A stretch of 64,000 bases of DNA from JAWXTK01 sp044433645. Its GTDB lineage: Bacteria; Bacteroidota; Bacteroidia; Bacteroidales; Rikenellaceae. Shown here piece by piece: positions 7,575 to 16,489 of the stretch. The translations under genes were made by a program, and so were the position numbers. The notes below the pieces were generated by a model. It did not search any database. It was not told the origin of the DNA and saw nothing but the letters and a program-made list of their open reading frames with translations. Location of the stretch: assembly GCA_044433645.1 (NCBI GenBank), contig JAWXTK010000010.1, positions 1-64,000 of the forward strand. Reading direction: 5' to 3'. The number at the start of each line of letters is the position of its first letter. Positions within the stretch are counted from its first letter, which is position 1.

Positions 7575-8909
7575 CTACAAGACTCCTTGCTCAACCATAG
7601 CTTGTGCAACTTTCATAAATCCTGCAACATTAGCACCTTTCATGTAGTTTACAAAACCATCTTTCTCGGTACCATATTTCACGCAGTCATCGTGAATTGA
7701 AAGCATAATTTGGTGTAATTTAGCGTCAACTTCCTCGCGTGACCAGTTAAGTTTAAGCGAGTTTTGCGACATTTCAAGTCCTGAAGTAGCAACACCACCA
7801 GCATTAGCAGCTTTACCTGGACCGTAGATTTTACGAGCCTCGATAAATTTGTCGATAGCCTCTGGAGTACATCCCATGTTAGAACCCTCAGCAACAAGTT
7901 GAACACCGTTAGCAATAAGCTTGTCTGCATCATCACCATTAACCTCATTTTGAGTAGCACAAGGTAAAGCTAAATCAACTTTCACGCCCCAAGGTTTTTC
8001 ACCTTTAAAGAATTTCGCACTAGGATATTTATCTGCAAATGCAGCAACACCTTTACTAGCAGCGCGAAGTTCTAACATGTAATCAATTTTCTCAGCGTTT
8101 AGACCCTCAGCATCGTAGATATAACCATCGCTACCAGAGATAGTAACAACTTTACCACCTAGTTCAACTGCTTTAAGCGCAGCACCCCAAGCAACGTTAC
8201 CATAACCAGACAAAGAGATAGTTTTACCATTGATACTATCACCAATGTGTTGAAGAGCTTTAGCAACAAAATAGATAAGTCCAAAACCAGTAGCCTCAGG
8301 ACGGATAAGAGATCCACCAAAAGTCATACCTTTACCAGTTAACACACCAGTGTTTTCTTTAGCAAGTTTACGGTACATACCATAAAGGAAGCCGATTTCA
8401 CGACCACCAACACCTATATCACCAGCAGGCACATCAGTCTCAGGACCTATATAACGCCATAGCTCAGTCATAAATGCTTGGCAGAAACGCATGATTTCAG
8501 CATCTGATTTACCTTTAGGATCAAAGTCTGAACCACCTTTAGCACCACCCATAGGCAATGTTGTAAGTGCATTTTTAAAGATTTGCTCAAAGCCCAAGAA
8601 TTTAAGAATACTTAGGTTGACACTTGAATGGAATCTAAGACCACCTTTGTAAGGGCCGATCACATTGTTAAACTGAACACGGTAGCCAAGGTTAACTTTA
8701 ACCTCACCTGAGTCAGCAACCCAGGGCACCTTAAAGGTGAAGATACGATCTGGCTCAACCAAACGCTCAGCGATTTGGTTTGCTTCAAAAATTGGATTTT
8801 CGTTGTAAGCCTCTTCGATAGTCATCAAGACTTCTTTAACGGCTTGTAAATACTCTTTCTCCCCTGGATGTTTTTTTTCCAGAGAAGCCATTAATAAATT
8901 AACATTCAT
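7575..8909 (-). CDS. gdhA: Glutamate dehydrogenase, probably NADP-linked
   Basis: Interconverts 2-oxoglutarate plus ammonia and glutamate; in anaerobic Bacteroidota this is a main route of ammonia assimilation. I start at MNVNLLMASLEKKHP (8909), giving 444 residues, the size of hexameric bacterial GdhA; the upstream in-frame ATG at 8942 adds 11 hydrophobic residues and overlaps the -7 box. Seen are the substrate-site segment KGGLRFHSSV, the catalytic-Lys segment PMGGAKGGSDFDPKGKS, and the dinucleotide fold SGYGNVAWGAA with VTISGSDGYIYD after the second strand. An NADP preference is inferred from overall similarity to assimilatory enzymes. Single gene, ends at a shared bidirectional terminator. 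Confidence 0.98.
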   Translation of the reverse strand: MNVNLLMASLEKKHPGEKEYLQAVKEVLMTIEEAYNENPIFEANQIAERLVEPDRIFTFKVPWVADSGEVKVNLGYRVQFNNVIGPYKGGLRFHSSVNLSILKFLGFEQIFKNALTTLPMGGAKGGSDFDPKGKSDAEIMRFCQAFMTELWRYIGPETDVPAGDIGVGGREIGFLYGMYRKLAKENTGVLTGKGMTFGGSLIRPEATGFGLIYFVAKALQHIGDSINGKTISLSGYGNVAWGAALKAVELGGKVVTISGSDGYIYDAEGLNAEKIDYMLELRAASKGVAAFADKYPSAKFFKGEKPWGVKVDLALPCATQNEVNGDDADKLIANGVQLVAEGSNMGCTPEAIDKFIEARKIYGPGKAANAGGVATSGLEMSQNSLKLNWSREEVDAKLHQIMLSIHDDCVKYGTEKDGFVNYMKGANVAGFMKVAQAMVEQGVL

Positions 8910-8939
8910 GATATAAATAAAAATTGGTAAGTTTGATAA

Positions 8940-8947
8940 CAAAGTTA
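8940..8947 (-). promoter_or_regulatory. Predicted -7 box of gdhA
   Basis: CAAAGTTA on plus is TAACTTTG on minus, 31 bases before the chosen gdhA start; it supports 8909 over 8942. Confidence 0.5.
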
Positions 8948-9073
8948 TGTATAAATATCTAAAAATTAAAGTATTAAATATTTGGATTTTTGATTTTTTT
9001 TGCTATAACTATAAAACCCACCTCAAAAGACTATTTAAAGCACGTTAATGTATGAAATCAAAATAATTTTACA

Positions 9074-9081
9074 TATATTTG
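9074..9081 (+). promoter_or_regulatory. Predicted -7 box of the 9117 gene cluster
   Basis: TATATTTG, exact TAnnTTTG, 36 bases before the ATG at 9117. No -33 TTTG at the usual distance. Confidence 0.45.
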
Positions 9082-9116
9082 TAATTAAGTTTTAATAATT
9101 AAACTTCAATTAAAAA

Positions 9117-10334
9117 ATGCAGAAATACGCCCTAGCCCAAGTAGAAACAGCTAAACAAAAGAAAGAGTTTATAAATTTCCCTAAGACACTTTACAAATCA
9201 AATAAAACATGGATATGTCCTCTAGATATTGATGTAGAATCACGTTTTGACGCTTCTAAAAACGAGCTTATGCAAGACGGCGAAATTGTAAGATATTTGG
9301 TCTATGATAGCCAAAACAAAGTAGTGGGGCGTATAGCAGCATTTTATAACAATGCCCTAGCCAAAGCTGGCGCACAACTAGAGGGCTACCCCTTAAGTGG
9401 AGGGTGTGGATTTTTTGAGGCCATAGACTCTCAACAGGTAGCTAATATATTGTTTGACACAGCTGCTAGTTGGCTAAAATCTAAAGGATTTGAGGCCATG
9501 GACGGGCCCATAAACTTTGGCGATAGAGACCAATGGTGGGGCCTACTTGTAAGTGGTTTTGAGTACGAGGCATTATATGCAAACAACTATAATCCAGAGT
9601 ATTACGTTAAATTATTTGAGAATTACGGCTTTCAAAATTACTTTAATCAATACACCTACTCGCGTGAATTAATAGCAGGAGAATTAAGCGAGGCCACTTA
9701 TCAAAAACTTGAGCGCATAAAAGCCAACAAAGATTATAGTTTCGCAAACATTGAAAACAGAAAATTAAAAGATGTAGCCAAAGATTTCATGTATATATAC
9801 AACCGTGGCTGGGCAAAATTCACGGGCGTAAAACCCATGGAGCAGGAGCACGCCGACTCACTTGTCAAACAACTAAAACTTATAATCGACCCTCGTCTTA
9901 TAATTTTTGCTTACTATCAGGGTAACCCCGTGGGGTTTTATGTTTCTCTGCCAGATTTAAATCGCGTGATAGGTAGTTTTAACGGTAAGTTAAACATTAT
10001 CAATAAGTTAAAACTTATATTTAATCTTAAAATCAGGCGCAAGGCAGACAGAATCTTCGGTCTGATTTTTGGAGTCATCCCCGAATTTCAGGGCAAAGGC
10101 TTAGAATCAGGACTTTTCGAGGTTTTTGAAAAAGAAATGAGAGAGAAAAAACTCAAATATAAAACCATGGAACTTGCATGGATAGGCGATTTTAATCCTG
10201 TAATGATGCGCATGGTAGAGACTGTTGTCGGTGCAAAAAGACTAAAAATGCATACAACTTATCGTTATATTTTTGACCGTGAGATGCCTTTTTTGCGTTC
10301 ACCACGCATGGGATTTAAGAAAAATAATAAATAA
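9117..10334 (+). CDS. GNAT-fold acetyltransferase-like protein
   Basis: A 405-residue cytoplasmic protein. The layout fits a duplicated GNAT fold: an N-terminal half with KVVGRIAAFYN (about residues 72-82) and a region GCGFFEAIDSQQVANILFDTAASWLKSKGF like the beta4-alpha3 part of N-acetyltransferases, then DGPINFGDRDQWWG, and a C-terminal half with RLIIFAYYQGNPVGFYVSLPD and a GVIPEFQGKGLESGLFE segment resembling the acetyl-CoA loop (Q/R-x-x-G-x-G). Substrate unknown. The next two genes handle sugar nucleotides, 11 bases downstream, so co-transcription is likely; whether it acts on a sugar or lipid is not shown by the sequence. Confidence 0.8.
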   Translation: MQKYALAQVETAKQKKEFINFPKTLYKSNKTWICPLDIDVESRFDASKNELMQDGEIVRYLVYDSQNKVVGRIAAFYNNALAKAGAQLEGYPLSGGCGFFEAIDSQQVANILFDTAASWLKSKGFEAMDGPINFGDRDQWWGLLVSGFEYEALYANNYNPEYYVKLFENYGFQNYFNQYTYSRELIAGELSEATYQKLERIKANKDYSFANIENRKLKDVAKDFMYIYNRGWAKFTGVKPMEQEHADSLVKQLKLIIDPRLIIFAYYQGNPVGFYVSLPDLNRVIGSFNGKLNIINKLKLIFNLKIRRKADRIFGLIFGVIPEFQGKGLESGLFEVFEKEMREKKLKYKTMELAWIGDFNPVMMRMVETVVGAKRLKMHTTYRYIFDREMPFLRSPRMGFKKNNK

Positions 10335-10345
10335 TTAAAAATATC

Positions 10346-11254
10346 ATGAATAAACCTACATTACTAGTACTAGCAGCAGGAATGGGCTCGCGCTACGGTT
10401 CACTCAAACAAATGGACGGCGTTGGTTACAGTGGCGAAGCTATTATAGATTACTCTATTTTTGATGCTATCAGAGCAGGATTTGGCAAAGTTGTTTTTGT
10501 CATTCGCCACGACTTTGAGCAGGCTTTTCGCGAGATTTTCACACCCGAGCGTTTTTCTAACCAAATAGAAGTAGACTTTGTATTCCAAGAACTAAATAAA
10601 ATCCCCGAAGGCTACTCTATCCCCGAGGGCAGAGAAAAACCATGGGGCACAAACCACGCAGTTATGATGGCCAAAGATGCCATTAAAGAGCCTTTTGCAG
10701 TGATAAATGCCGACGATTTTTACGGTAAAAATGCCTACAAAACCATGGCCGATTATCTAAATACGCTTCATGATACTCACGACAAATATTGCATGGTTGG
10801 TTATCAAATCAGCAACACCCTATCAGAAAACGGCAGCGTGTCGAGAGGTATCTGCGAGGTGGATGAAAACCAAAACCTAGTGAGTATGGTAGAGCGCACA
10901 AGCATAGAAAAAATAGACGGCAAAATAGTTTTCTTTGAGGGGGACAAGTCAGTGGAATTAGACCCCGAGGTTGCAGTTTCCATGAATATGTTTGGCTTCA
11001 CGCCCGATTATTTTGCTCACAGCAATGAATATTTCAAAACTTTTATCAGCGAAAATCAAACTAACCTAAAAGCCGAGTTCTACATACCAACAATGGTCAA
11101 CAAACTTATCACCGAAAAAACTAGCGAAATGAAGGTCTTAACCACCGATGCGCGTTGGTTTGGCGTGACTTATAAACAAGACCGTGAAATGGTAGTCGAG
11201 AGCATCAAAAACTTAGTAGAGCAAGGCATATATCCTAAAAAATTATGGAAATAG
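10346..11254 (+). CDS. Sugar-phosphate nucleotidyltransferase family protein
   Basis: Predicted to join a nucleoside triphosphate and a sugar-1-phosphate, making an NDP-sugar. The N-terminus LLVLAAGMGSRYGSLKQMD carries the nucleotide-binding LAAGxGSR loop (residues 8-15), and INADDFYG (about 120-127) is the metal-binding Asp region. PWGTNHAVMMAKD fits the sugar/base recognition part. Size (302 aa) is near that of GlmU/RfbA-like catalytic domains without a beta-helix tail. It overlaps the aldose epimerase gene by 10 bases and follows the acetyltransferase by 11, so the three form an operon, possibly for hexose salvage. The exact sugar and nucleotide are not determined. Confidence 0.9.
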   Translation: MNKPTLLVLAAGMGSRYGSLKQMDGVGYSGEAIIDYSIFDAIRAGFGKVVFVIRHDFEQAFREIFTPERFSNQIEVDFVFQELNKIPEGYSIPEGREKPWGTNHAVMMAKDAIKEPFAVINADDFYGKNAYKTMADYLNTLHDTHDKYCMVGYQISNTLSENGSVSRGICEVDENQNLVSMVERTSIEKIDGKIVFFEGDKSVELDPEVAVSMNMFGFTPDYFAHSNEYFKTFISENQTNLKAEFYIPTMVNKLITEKTSEMKVLTTDARWFGVTYKQDREMVVESIKNLVEQGIYPKKLWK

Positions 11255-12288
11255 AACAATTCATTGGTGGTTTCACTCAGCAAGAGGAGGCTATCATCAT
11301 CTACAAAATGACTAACTCTAGTGGCAACAGTGTTCAACTTTGCAATATAGGTGCGAGCGTTATGGGCATAAGCGTCAAGGACAAAAACGGCGAATTAACC
11401 GACGTTGTTTTGGGCTACAAAGACCCGAAAAACTACTTTAACGACAGCGCTTATTTGGGCAAAACCCCAGGCAGATTTTCTAATCGTATAGCTCTCGGAA
11501 AATTCACCCTAGAGGGCAAGGAGTACACTCTTAAGCAAAACAACGGCTGCAATCATCTGCATGGTGGCATCAAAAATTTTGCTGAACAGCTGTGGCTCTC
11601 TAGCATAGAAAATGATAAGGTTGTATTTCAATTAACTAGCCCTGATATGCAGGAGGGTTACCCTGGCCAGTTAAATGCCGAGGTTGTCTACTCATGGAGC
11701 GAGGATAACGAGTTAAGCATAGAGCTGTTGGCCGAAACTGATAAAACCACAGTAGTAAACCTAACAAACCACACTTACTTTAACCTAAACGGCGAAAACA
11801 GTGGATCAGTTTTGGAGAATAAACTTACACTTAACGCATCAAGATACCTACCTACCGACAAAACCCAAATCCCTACGGGCGAACTATCAGATGTTAAAGG
11901 CACACCTATGGACTTCACACAGGGCAAAACTTTAGGCCAAGATATAGACCAAGAATTCACAGCCCTAGAATATGGCTTTGGCTACGACCACTGCTGGGTG
12001 ATAGATAATTTTGAGGCTGAGGGCATCAAACACGTAGGCTCATTAGAGGGCAATCTCTCGGGCATTAAAATGGATATTTACTCTACTCAAGTTGGCGTTC
12101 AGGTCTACTCAGGCAACTTTTTGCAAGGCATAGCCCAGGGTAAATCATCACAAAATTATAAAAACCGTGAGGGCGTAGCCATAGAATGCCAAGGCTTCCC
12201 CGACTCTCCAAACCACAGCAATTTCCCAAGCTCAGTGTTAGAGCCAGGGGAAAGATACGACCAGATAATTAAGTTTAAATTTTCTTAG
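11245..12288 (+). CDS. galM: Aldose 1-epimerase (mutarotase)
   Basis: Interconverts alpha and beta anomers of aldoses such as galactose or glucose. The 347-residue protein has the family landmarks: GRFSNRIALGKFTLEGKEY (about residues 71-90), NNGCNHLHGG with the catalytic-region His, NLTNHTYFNLNG (about 172-183) with the second His, and the catalytic Glu in AIECQGFPDSPNHSNFP near residue 312. No signal peptide, so cytoplasmic. The start ATG lies inside the preceding nucleotidyltransferase gene (10-base overlap), which implies translational coupling. Its stop is one base from the stop of the convergent amidohydrolase gene. Confidence 0.95.
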   Translation: MEIEQFIGGFTQQEEAIIIYKMTNSSGNSVQLCNIGASVMGISVKDKNGELTDVVLGYKDPKNYFNDSAYLGKTPGRFSNRIALGKFTLEGKEYTLKQNNGCNHLHGGIKNFAEQLWLSSIENDKVVFQLTSPDMQEGYPGQLNAEVVYSWSEDNELSIELLAETDKTTVVNLTNHTYFNLNGENSGSVLENKLTLNASRYLPTDKTQIPTGELSDVKGTPMDFTQGKTLGQDIDQEFTALEYGFGYDHCWVIDNFEAEGIKHVGSLEGNLSGIKMDIYSTQVGVQVYSGNFLQGIAQGKSSQNYKNREGVAIECQGFPDSPNHSNFPSSVLEPGERYDQIIKFKFS

Positions 12289-12289
12289 T

Positions 12290-13438
12290 TTATAAGATTC
12301 TTTCAAAGGTGCTGCCACTTAGCAATTTATTGTTAGCTAAGTCAGCACCTTTTAACAATACTAGTTGCGCCTTGTTTCCAACTTTTAAGTTCAAATCTTC
12401 GCGCGAGAAAGCACTCGTTGCATTGGTTGTCACCATAGCAATCAAATCTAAAAGCGAAATATCATCTGCAAAACATTTTAACTCCTCACAGAGCGAAAGT
12501 TCAGTATTAGAACTCAGAGAATCTGTACCTATCAATATTCTTGCCCCAAGGTTCATAAGCATCTTTATGTCAGGAGTTTGCCCCGAAATATATTTATTAG
12601 ATTTAGGGCACAAAACCCACGAAAGGTTATCACCAAAATGCGAAATTAATCGCTCAGCATCTTTCTTAGCGAGTACAGTATTATGCACCAATAATATTTT
12701 CTGCTCTGGGGGGATATTCTTAATTATCCTATCCACAGGCGAGATATCTCCCAAAAAATCCACACTAAAGCCTCGCTCCGAGTACCAATGCCACAATTCA
12801 CCTTTTTGCTCAAAAAGTTCACGCTCTGATTGAGTCTCCATAAAATGAACCGATATAGGTTTTGCCCTATCACAGCGCGCAATAATATCTCTAAAAGTCT
12901 TAGTATTAAGCGAATAGCATGAATGAGGCGAGAGATTACACTCCAATTTAAAATCTTTGTGAGCCTCTAGCAAAGGCAAAACTGCATCCACCCCAGAGTT
13001 TAGGCCATACACCTCAGCAAAGTCAAAATAATCTATCCTAGAGCGAGATTTCAGATTCAAACTTGAGCGCGAGTTACACACATCACCAACAAGCCCAATC
13101 CCTTCAGCCCACATTTTAGCATCCCAAAAATCCATGGCACGCTGCACCGTATCGCTCGAAAATTTATCACGACACTCAGAGAGTTGCTTAGCAAAGCCTG
13201 CAAAGCCACACTGGGGGGTAATCTGCCCCTTAAGGTAGGAAAGTTCTAAATGACAATGTGAGTTAACCAGACAGGGCAATAAAATCCCTGAATAAAACTC
13301 CAGCCCTGCGACAGAATCTAAACGCTCCTGGCTCTCAATATTAGTTATTATCCCCTTGCTCGAAAGAGATACTATCGCGTTGGATAATATACCATTCGGG
13401 GTCAGTAAAAAATGTGATGCTATCTTTCGGGTAGTCAT
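12290..13438 (-). CDS. Amidohydrolase-superfamily deaminase/hydrolase
   Basis: A 382-residue metal-dependent hydrolase of the SsnA/MtaD-like group (chlorohydrolase, adenosine or guanine deaminase relatives). The N-terminal strands of the small beta-sandwich (FLLTPNGILSNAIVSL) precede the metal motif NSHCHLELS (HxH, about residues 61-63); further ligands are in SVHFMET (about 196-202), LVHNTVL and the Asp of GTDSLSSN (about 306). The substrate is unknown. The start at 13438 lies 98 bases inside the upstream DUF4296 gene; the first in-frame alternative Met is far downstream, after the HxH motif, so the long overlap is probably real. Last gene of the ten-gene run. Confidence 0.88.
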   Translation of the reverse strand: MTTRKIASHFLLTPNGILSNAIVSLSSKGIITNIESQERLDSVAGLEFYSGILLPCLVNSHCHLELSYLKGQITPQCGFAGFAKQLSECRDKFSSDTVQRAMDFWDAKMWAEGIGLVGDVCNSRSSLNLKSRSRIDYFDFAEVYGLNSGVDAVLPLLEAHKDFKLECNLSPHSCYSLNTKTFRDIIARCDRAKPISVHFMETQSERELFEQKGELWHWYSERGFSVDFLGDISPVDRIIKNIPPEQKILLVHNTVLAKKDAERLISHFGDNLSWVLCPKSNKYISGQTPDIKMLMNLGARILIGTDSLSSNTELSLCEELKCFADDISLLDLIAMVTTNATSAFSREDLNLKVGNKAQLVLLKGADLANNKLLSGSTFERIL

Positions 13439-14231
13439 AATAAGGAATATCGTCGATTAATAACTCATAATTCATATATTGTCTATACAAAGAATCAAGC
13501 GCAGACTTCTCGTCTAAGAAATAAGTCACCTTGATAGAGTGAATATCCAAGGGGCTAAACTTCTGACTCTTAGGCATTACAATAAATTTACCTATCAAAC
13601 TATCGGCTCTTTCGGGTGCATCCAAGACTATATCCACACCCTTGAGATTTGCAGTATTAACCCATACATTACGCGAAAAAAGTTGATGTTTTTTATCGTC
13701 AAAGATGCCAAATTCGGTCTTAAAACTAAAATTCTTAGCTAAATCATGGAATTTATGCTCAAACTCTAATTTATACCTACCCTCTTTAGCTGGCAGACGC
13801 AATTCTACAAATTTCAAATCATCTTCACTTTTCACCGAAAGCAATGAATCCTGATACACCACAGCTAAATACCTGCGCTTAGCAATATTAGAGACAGTAT
13901 CTAGCATAGCAACCTTGCCCTGCAAAAGCTCATATTCACCATCCATACGCTTGATAGCTTTATCTAAGACAACACTAAATTTCGACGATTTACGGCGCGA
14001 AAATTCGGTCAGCGTAGTAAGCATATCTACTTCTTTATAACCATATTTCTCAAAAATTGGCTTATAAATATTCAGCGAATCAAGTTTTAATTTCTTCTCA
14101 GAGCTATAAGCATTTTGCAGGAACATATCGTGCAAAATTAGCTCCAAATCTTTATCTTTAATCACCCTACTTCTAGAACACGATGAGGTAATTAACAAAA
14201 GCGTGAGTATAATATATAAGAATCTTGTCAT
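13341..14231 (-). CDS. DUF4296-type lipoprotein
   Basis: A 296-residue predicted lipoprotein: signal peptide MTRFLYIILTLLLITSSC with Cys18 as the lipidated residue. The segment KDLELILHDMFLQNAYSSEK (residues about 24-43) matches the start of DUF4296, a Bacteroidota domain of unknown function. The remainder, with DLAKNFSFKTEFGIFDDKK and YLAVVYQDSLLS, looks like alternating beta strands. It shares one base with the upstream LolE-like permease gene (TAATG junction) and overlaps the downstream amidohydrolase by 98 bases in another frame. Association with a lipoprotein-release permease could hint at envelope work, but no function is established. Confidence 0.85.
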   Translation of the reverse strand: MTRFLYIILTLLLITSSCSRSRVIKDKDLELILHDMFLQNAYSSEKKLKLDSLNIYKPIFEKYGYKEVDMLTTLTEFSRRKSSKFSVVLDKAIKRMDGEYELLQGKVAMLDTVSNIAKRRYLAVVYQDSLLSVKSEDDLKFVELRLPAKEGRYKLEFEHKFHDLAKNFSFKTEFGIFDDKKHQLFSRNVWVNTANLKGVDIVLDAPERADSLIGKFIVMPKSQKFSPLDIHSIKVTYFLDEKSALDSLYRQYMNYELLIDDIPYYDYPKDSITFFTDPEWYIIQRDSISFEQGDNN

Positions 14232-15442
14232 TATCTTTTTTTACTATTTTTGGTTCTAAAATAAAGCCTAACACTTGCAAAAGTAATAATATAATTGATA
14301 GCAAAAAACACAGCCACCACCAAAATCACATCCACAAAGCTAACAATTACCGGGTAGCTTTCAATCAAAAAAGTCTCGGCAGGGATTTTTATAAAGCCTA
14401 AGCTCTGCTGCAAGAAACAAAACCCAAGGCCTATGACAAGACCTATCACAGCCCCAAAGGCAGAAATCAGCACACCCTCACCTATAAAAATTCGCCTAAT
14501 CATATTCTCATGAGCCCCTAGTGCTCTGAGAGTTAGGGTGTCGTTTTTCTTGTCTATCACAAGCATAGTAATTGATCCTATAATAGAAAATGAAGCAATG
14601 AGCATCACCATCATAATTATAAAAAATATACCCCACTTCTCGTAGGTCATAATTCTATAAAGTTCGCTTTTTTGCTCATATCTAGTCAAAACCCTAAAAT
14701 CATCTCCAAGCAAGGCCTTTAATTTAGCTATATCAAAGCCTTTAGAAGTTTTAATTATCACCGACGAGAGTTTACCTGAAGATGAAAAAACCTCTTGAGC
14801 AAAGCTCAAAGGCACTAACACATAGCGTCCGTCAGTGTCAGCATCCAACAAAAAAATCCCCGAGGGCGAGATTATCTCACTCTTAAACCCACTCTCACCA
14901 AGCATAGAGCTAAAAGCATTATTAGCGACAGAATACACCGTTAACTTATTATAAAGTCTAGGATTAAGCCCAAGATTATAGGCTACACCCTGGCCAACCA
15001 AGGCCTGAGGTAAAAAACCCAACTCCAATTTGTACTCACCACTTACGACCATATCCTCAATAGGCACAACTCTGTGATAAAGGCTATCCACGCCCCTAAT
15101 TGTCACCACCGTTTGTTTGCCACGATATTCTACCAGCGCATTGTCTTCAAGGTAAGTTGCATAAGATTCTACGCCCTTAAAATTCTCTAACTGAGAAAAA
15201 TCTATCTTATTTTTATCAAAAAATTTGGCCTCATTAGACTCTATCAACACATCAGGGTCAAAGTTATTATACATTTGTTTAACCAAATCCTCAAACCCAT
15301 TAAATATAGATAGCAGAATTATCATCCCTGCCACAGGCACACCCACAGCCACGCAACTCACCAATGATATAATATTTATCACCGAATGAGATTTCTTAGA
15401 GAAAAGATAGCGAAGCGAAAATTTGAGTGAAAGCGAGCGCAT
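14231..15442 (-). CDS. LolC/LolE-type ABC permease (lipoprotein release)
   Basis: Inner-membrane permease of the FtsX/MacB fold, 403 aa, like the LolC/E subunits that hand lipoproteins to LolA. Seen are an N-terminal membrane helix (INIISLVSCVAVGVPVAGMIILLSIFNG in outline, residues about 20-47), a periplasmic domain of roughly 200 residues, and three C-terminal helices (about 262-285, 315-340, 365-390) with the FtsX-family segment VIDKKNDTLTLRALGA just after the second helix. No ATPase gene is in this run, so LolD must be elsewhere. It shares one base with rbfA upstream and one with the DUF4296 gene downstream. Confidence 0.9.
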   Translation of the reverse strand: MRSLSLKFSLRYLFSKKSHSVINIISLVSCVAVGVPVAGMIILLSIFNGFEDLVKQMYNNFDPDVLIESNEAKFFDKNKIDFSQLENFKGVESYATYLEDNALVEYRGKQTVVTIRGVDSLYHRVVPIEDMVVSGEYKLELGFLPQALVGQGVAYNLGLNPRLYNKLTVYSVANNAFSSMLGESGFKSEIISPSGIFLLDADTDGRYVLVPLSFAQEVFSSSGKLSSVIIKTSKGFDIAKLKALLGDDFRVLTRYEQKSELYRIMTYEKWGIFFIIMMVMLIASFSIIGSITMLVIDKKNDTLTLRALGAHENMIRRIFIGEGVLISAFGAVIGLVIGLGFCFLQQSLGFIKIPAETFLIESYPVIVSFVDVILVVAVFFAINYIITFASVRLYFRTKNSKKR

Positions 15443-15777
15443 TATTGCAATAATTTGTCGATATTTTCAACGTACTCTAGTGAATCATCCAAATAAAAAG
15501 CTATCTCAGGCATACTCTTAAGCTGATTTTTCATTTTTCTGCTAAGAGCCATACGCAAGGCCTTATTATTGTCAGTCAAAGCCTTAACTATCTCTTCGCC
15601 TTTAGCAAAAGGGAACACACTGATATAAATTTTAGCAAAGCTCAAATCGGGGCTAACTCTCACCTGAGTCACTGTTGTGATAACTCCACGCAAAAATTCC
15701 GATGCTTCTCTTAAAAAAATATCGCTTATATCTTTTTGTATTTGTTTTGATACTTTTTGTTGTCTTGTAGTTTCCAT
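15442..15777 (-). CDS. rbfA: Ribosome-binding factor A
   Basis: Small KH-fold protein that helps mature the 30S subunit and the 5' end of 16S rRNA. The 111 residues show the family pattern: RQQKVSKQIQKDISDIFLRE at the N-terminus, VTQVRVSPDLSFAKIYISVF (about 36-55) and the closing MPEIAFYLDDSLEYVENIDKLL. It is embedded in the minus-strand run, 13 bases after the beta-barrel gene and overlapping the permease gene by one base. Confidence 0.96.
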   Translation of the reverse strand: METTRQQKVSKQIQKDISDIFLREASEFLRGVITTVTQVRVSPDLSFAKIYISVFPFAKGEEIVKALTDNNKALRMALSRKMKNQLKSMPEIAFYLDDSLEYVENIDKLLQ

Positions 15778-15790
15778 TTATTTTGTTTTA

Positions 15791-16489
15791 TTATTTTCCT
15801 AATCTGTAATTAAATCCTATCGACACATTTATATTATCCAAGGGCGATCTCCTGGGGTTATCTTCATACTTAGAAGTACTTTTTAATATGTCTGAGTAGC
15901 CATAATAATACCTACCCTCTACCGATATTTCATAGCGATTTTTAATCCTATAATTAAATCCTAGACCACCGGCTAGTCCATAACCCCATCTATTATCTCT
16001 CACTGTAATCATATCATAATAACCCGACTCATCAATATCGTAATCCTCTGAAGACCACGAATAACTAGAGTCAAAGTTATAAGAGAGAACCACCCCAAGG
16101 TTAATAAACACACGCAAATGCTCCTTAAAAAATAAGAAGTTAGGTTGCCAAAAGATAGGTATTTGTATAGTATTTACCCTGCGAGTATATACCGAAGTTG
16201 TGTCCTTCACATTTAGGTTTACCCAGTAATCTTCCTCCACCTGGTAGCCTTTTTGCATAAATTCTATATCTATCTCAACGCCACCCACATATTTCTCATG
16301 GCTATAATATTTCCACACTAAGCCCCCATTTGCCAAACCCCACAAGTAGTGCGTATCTTGATAAGGATAAAGGTTACAATTCCCCACACCAAGTCCAGCG
16401 CGAGCTCCTATATAATGCTGAGCTGCAAGAGGTTTTGAGCCTAAGAGTGCCAATAATAGCACACATATATATAATAGTTTCTTATTCAT
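15791..16489 (-). CDS. Outer-membrane beta-barrel protein
   Basis: About 232 residues. A signal peptide (NKKLLYICVLLLALLGSKPLAAQ) is followed by strands typical of the OmpA/porin-like barrel: YIGARAGLGVGN, GGVEIDIEFMQKGY, WGYGLAGGLGFNYRI, YEISVEGRYYYGYSDIL and a terminal INVSIGFNYRLGK ending with alternating residues. Function unknown. Three ATG codons stand in a row (16489, 16492, 16495); I list the last. The in-frame ATG at 16546 would add an unconvincing His/Met segment inside the upstream gene. The starts overlap the end of the Ig-like lipoprotein gene, implying translational coupling. Confidence 0.85.
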   Translation of the reverse strand: MNKKLLYICVLLLALLGSKPLAAQHYIGARAGLGVGNCNLYPYQDTHYLWGLANGGLVWKYYSHEKYVGGVEIDIEFMQKGYQVEEDYWVNLNVKDTTSVYTRRVNTIQIPIFWQPNFLFFKEHLRVFINLGVVLSYNFDSSYSWSSEDYDIDESGYYDMITVRDNRWGYGLAGGLGFNYRIKNRYEISVEGRYYYGYSDILKSTSKYEDNPRRSPLDNINVSIGFNYRLGK

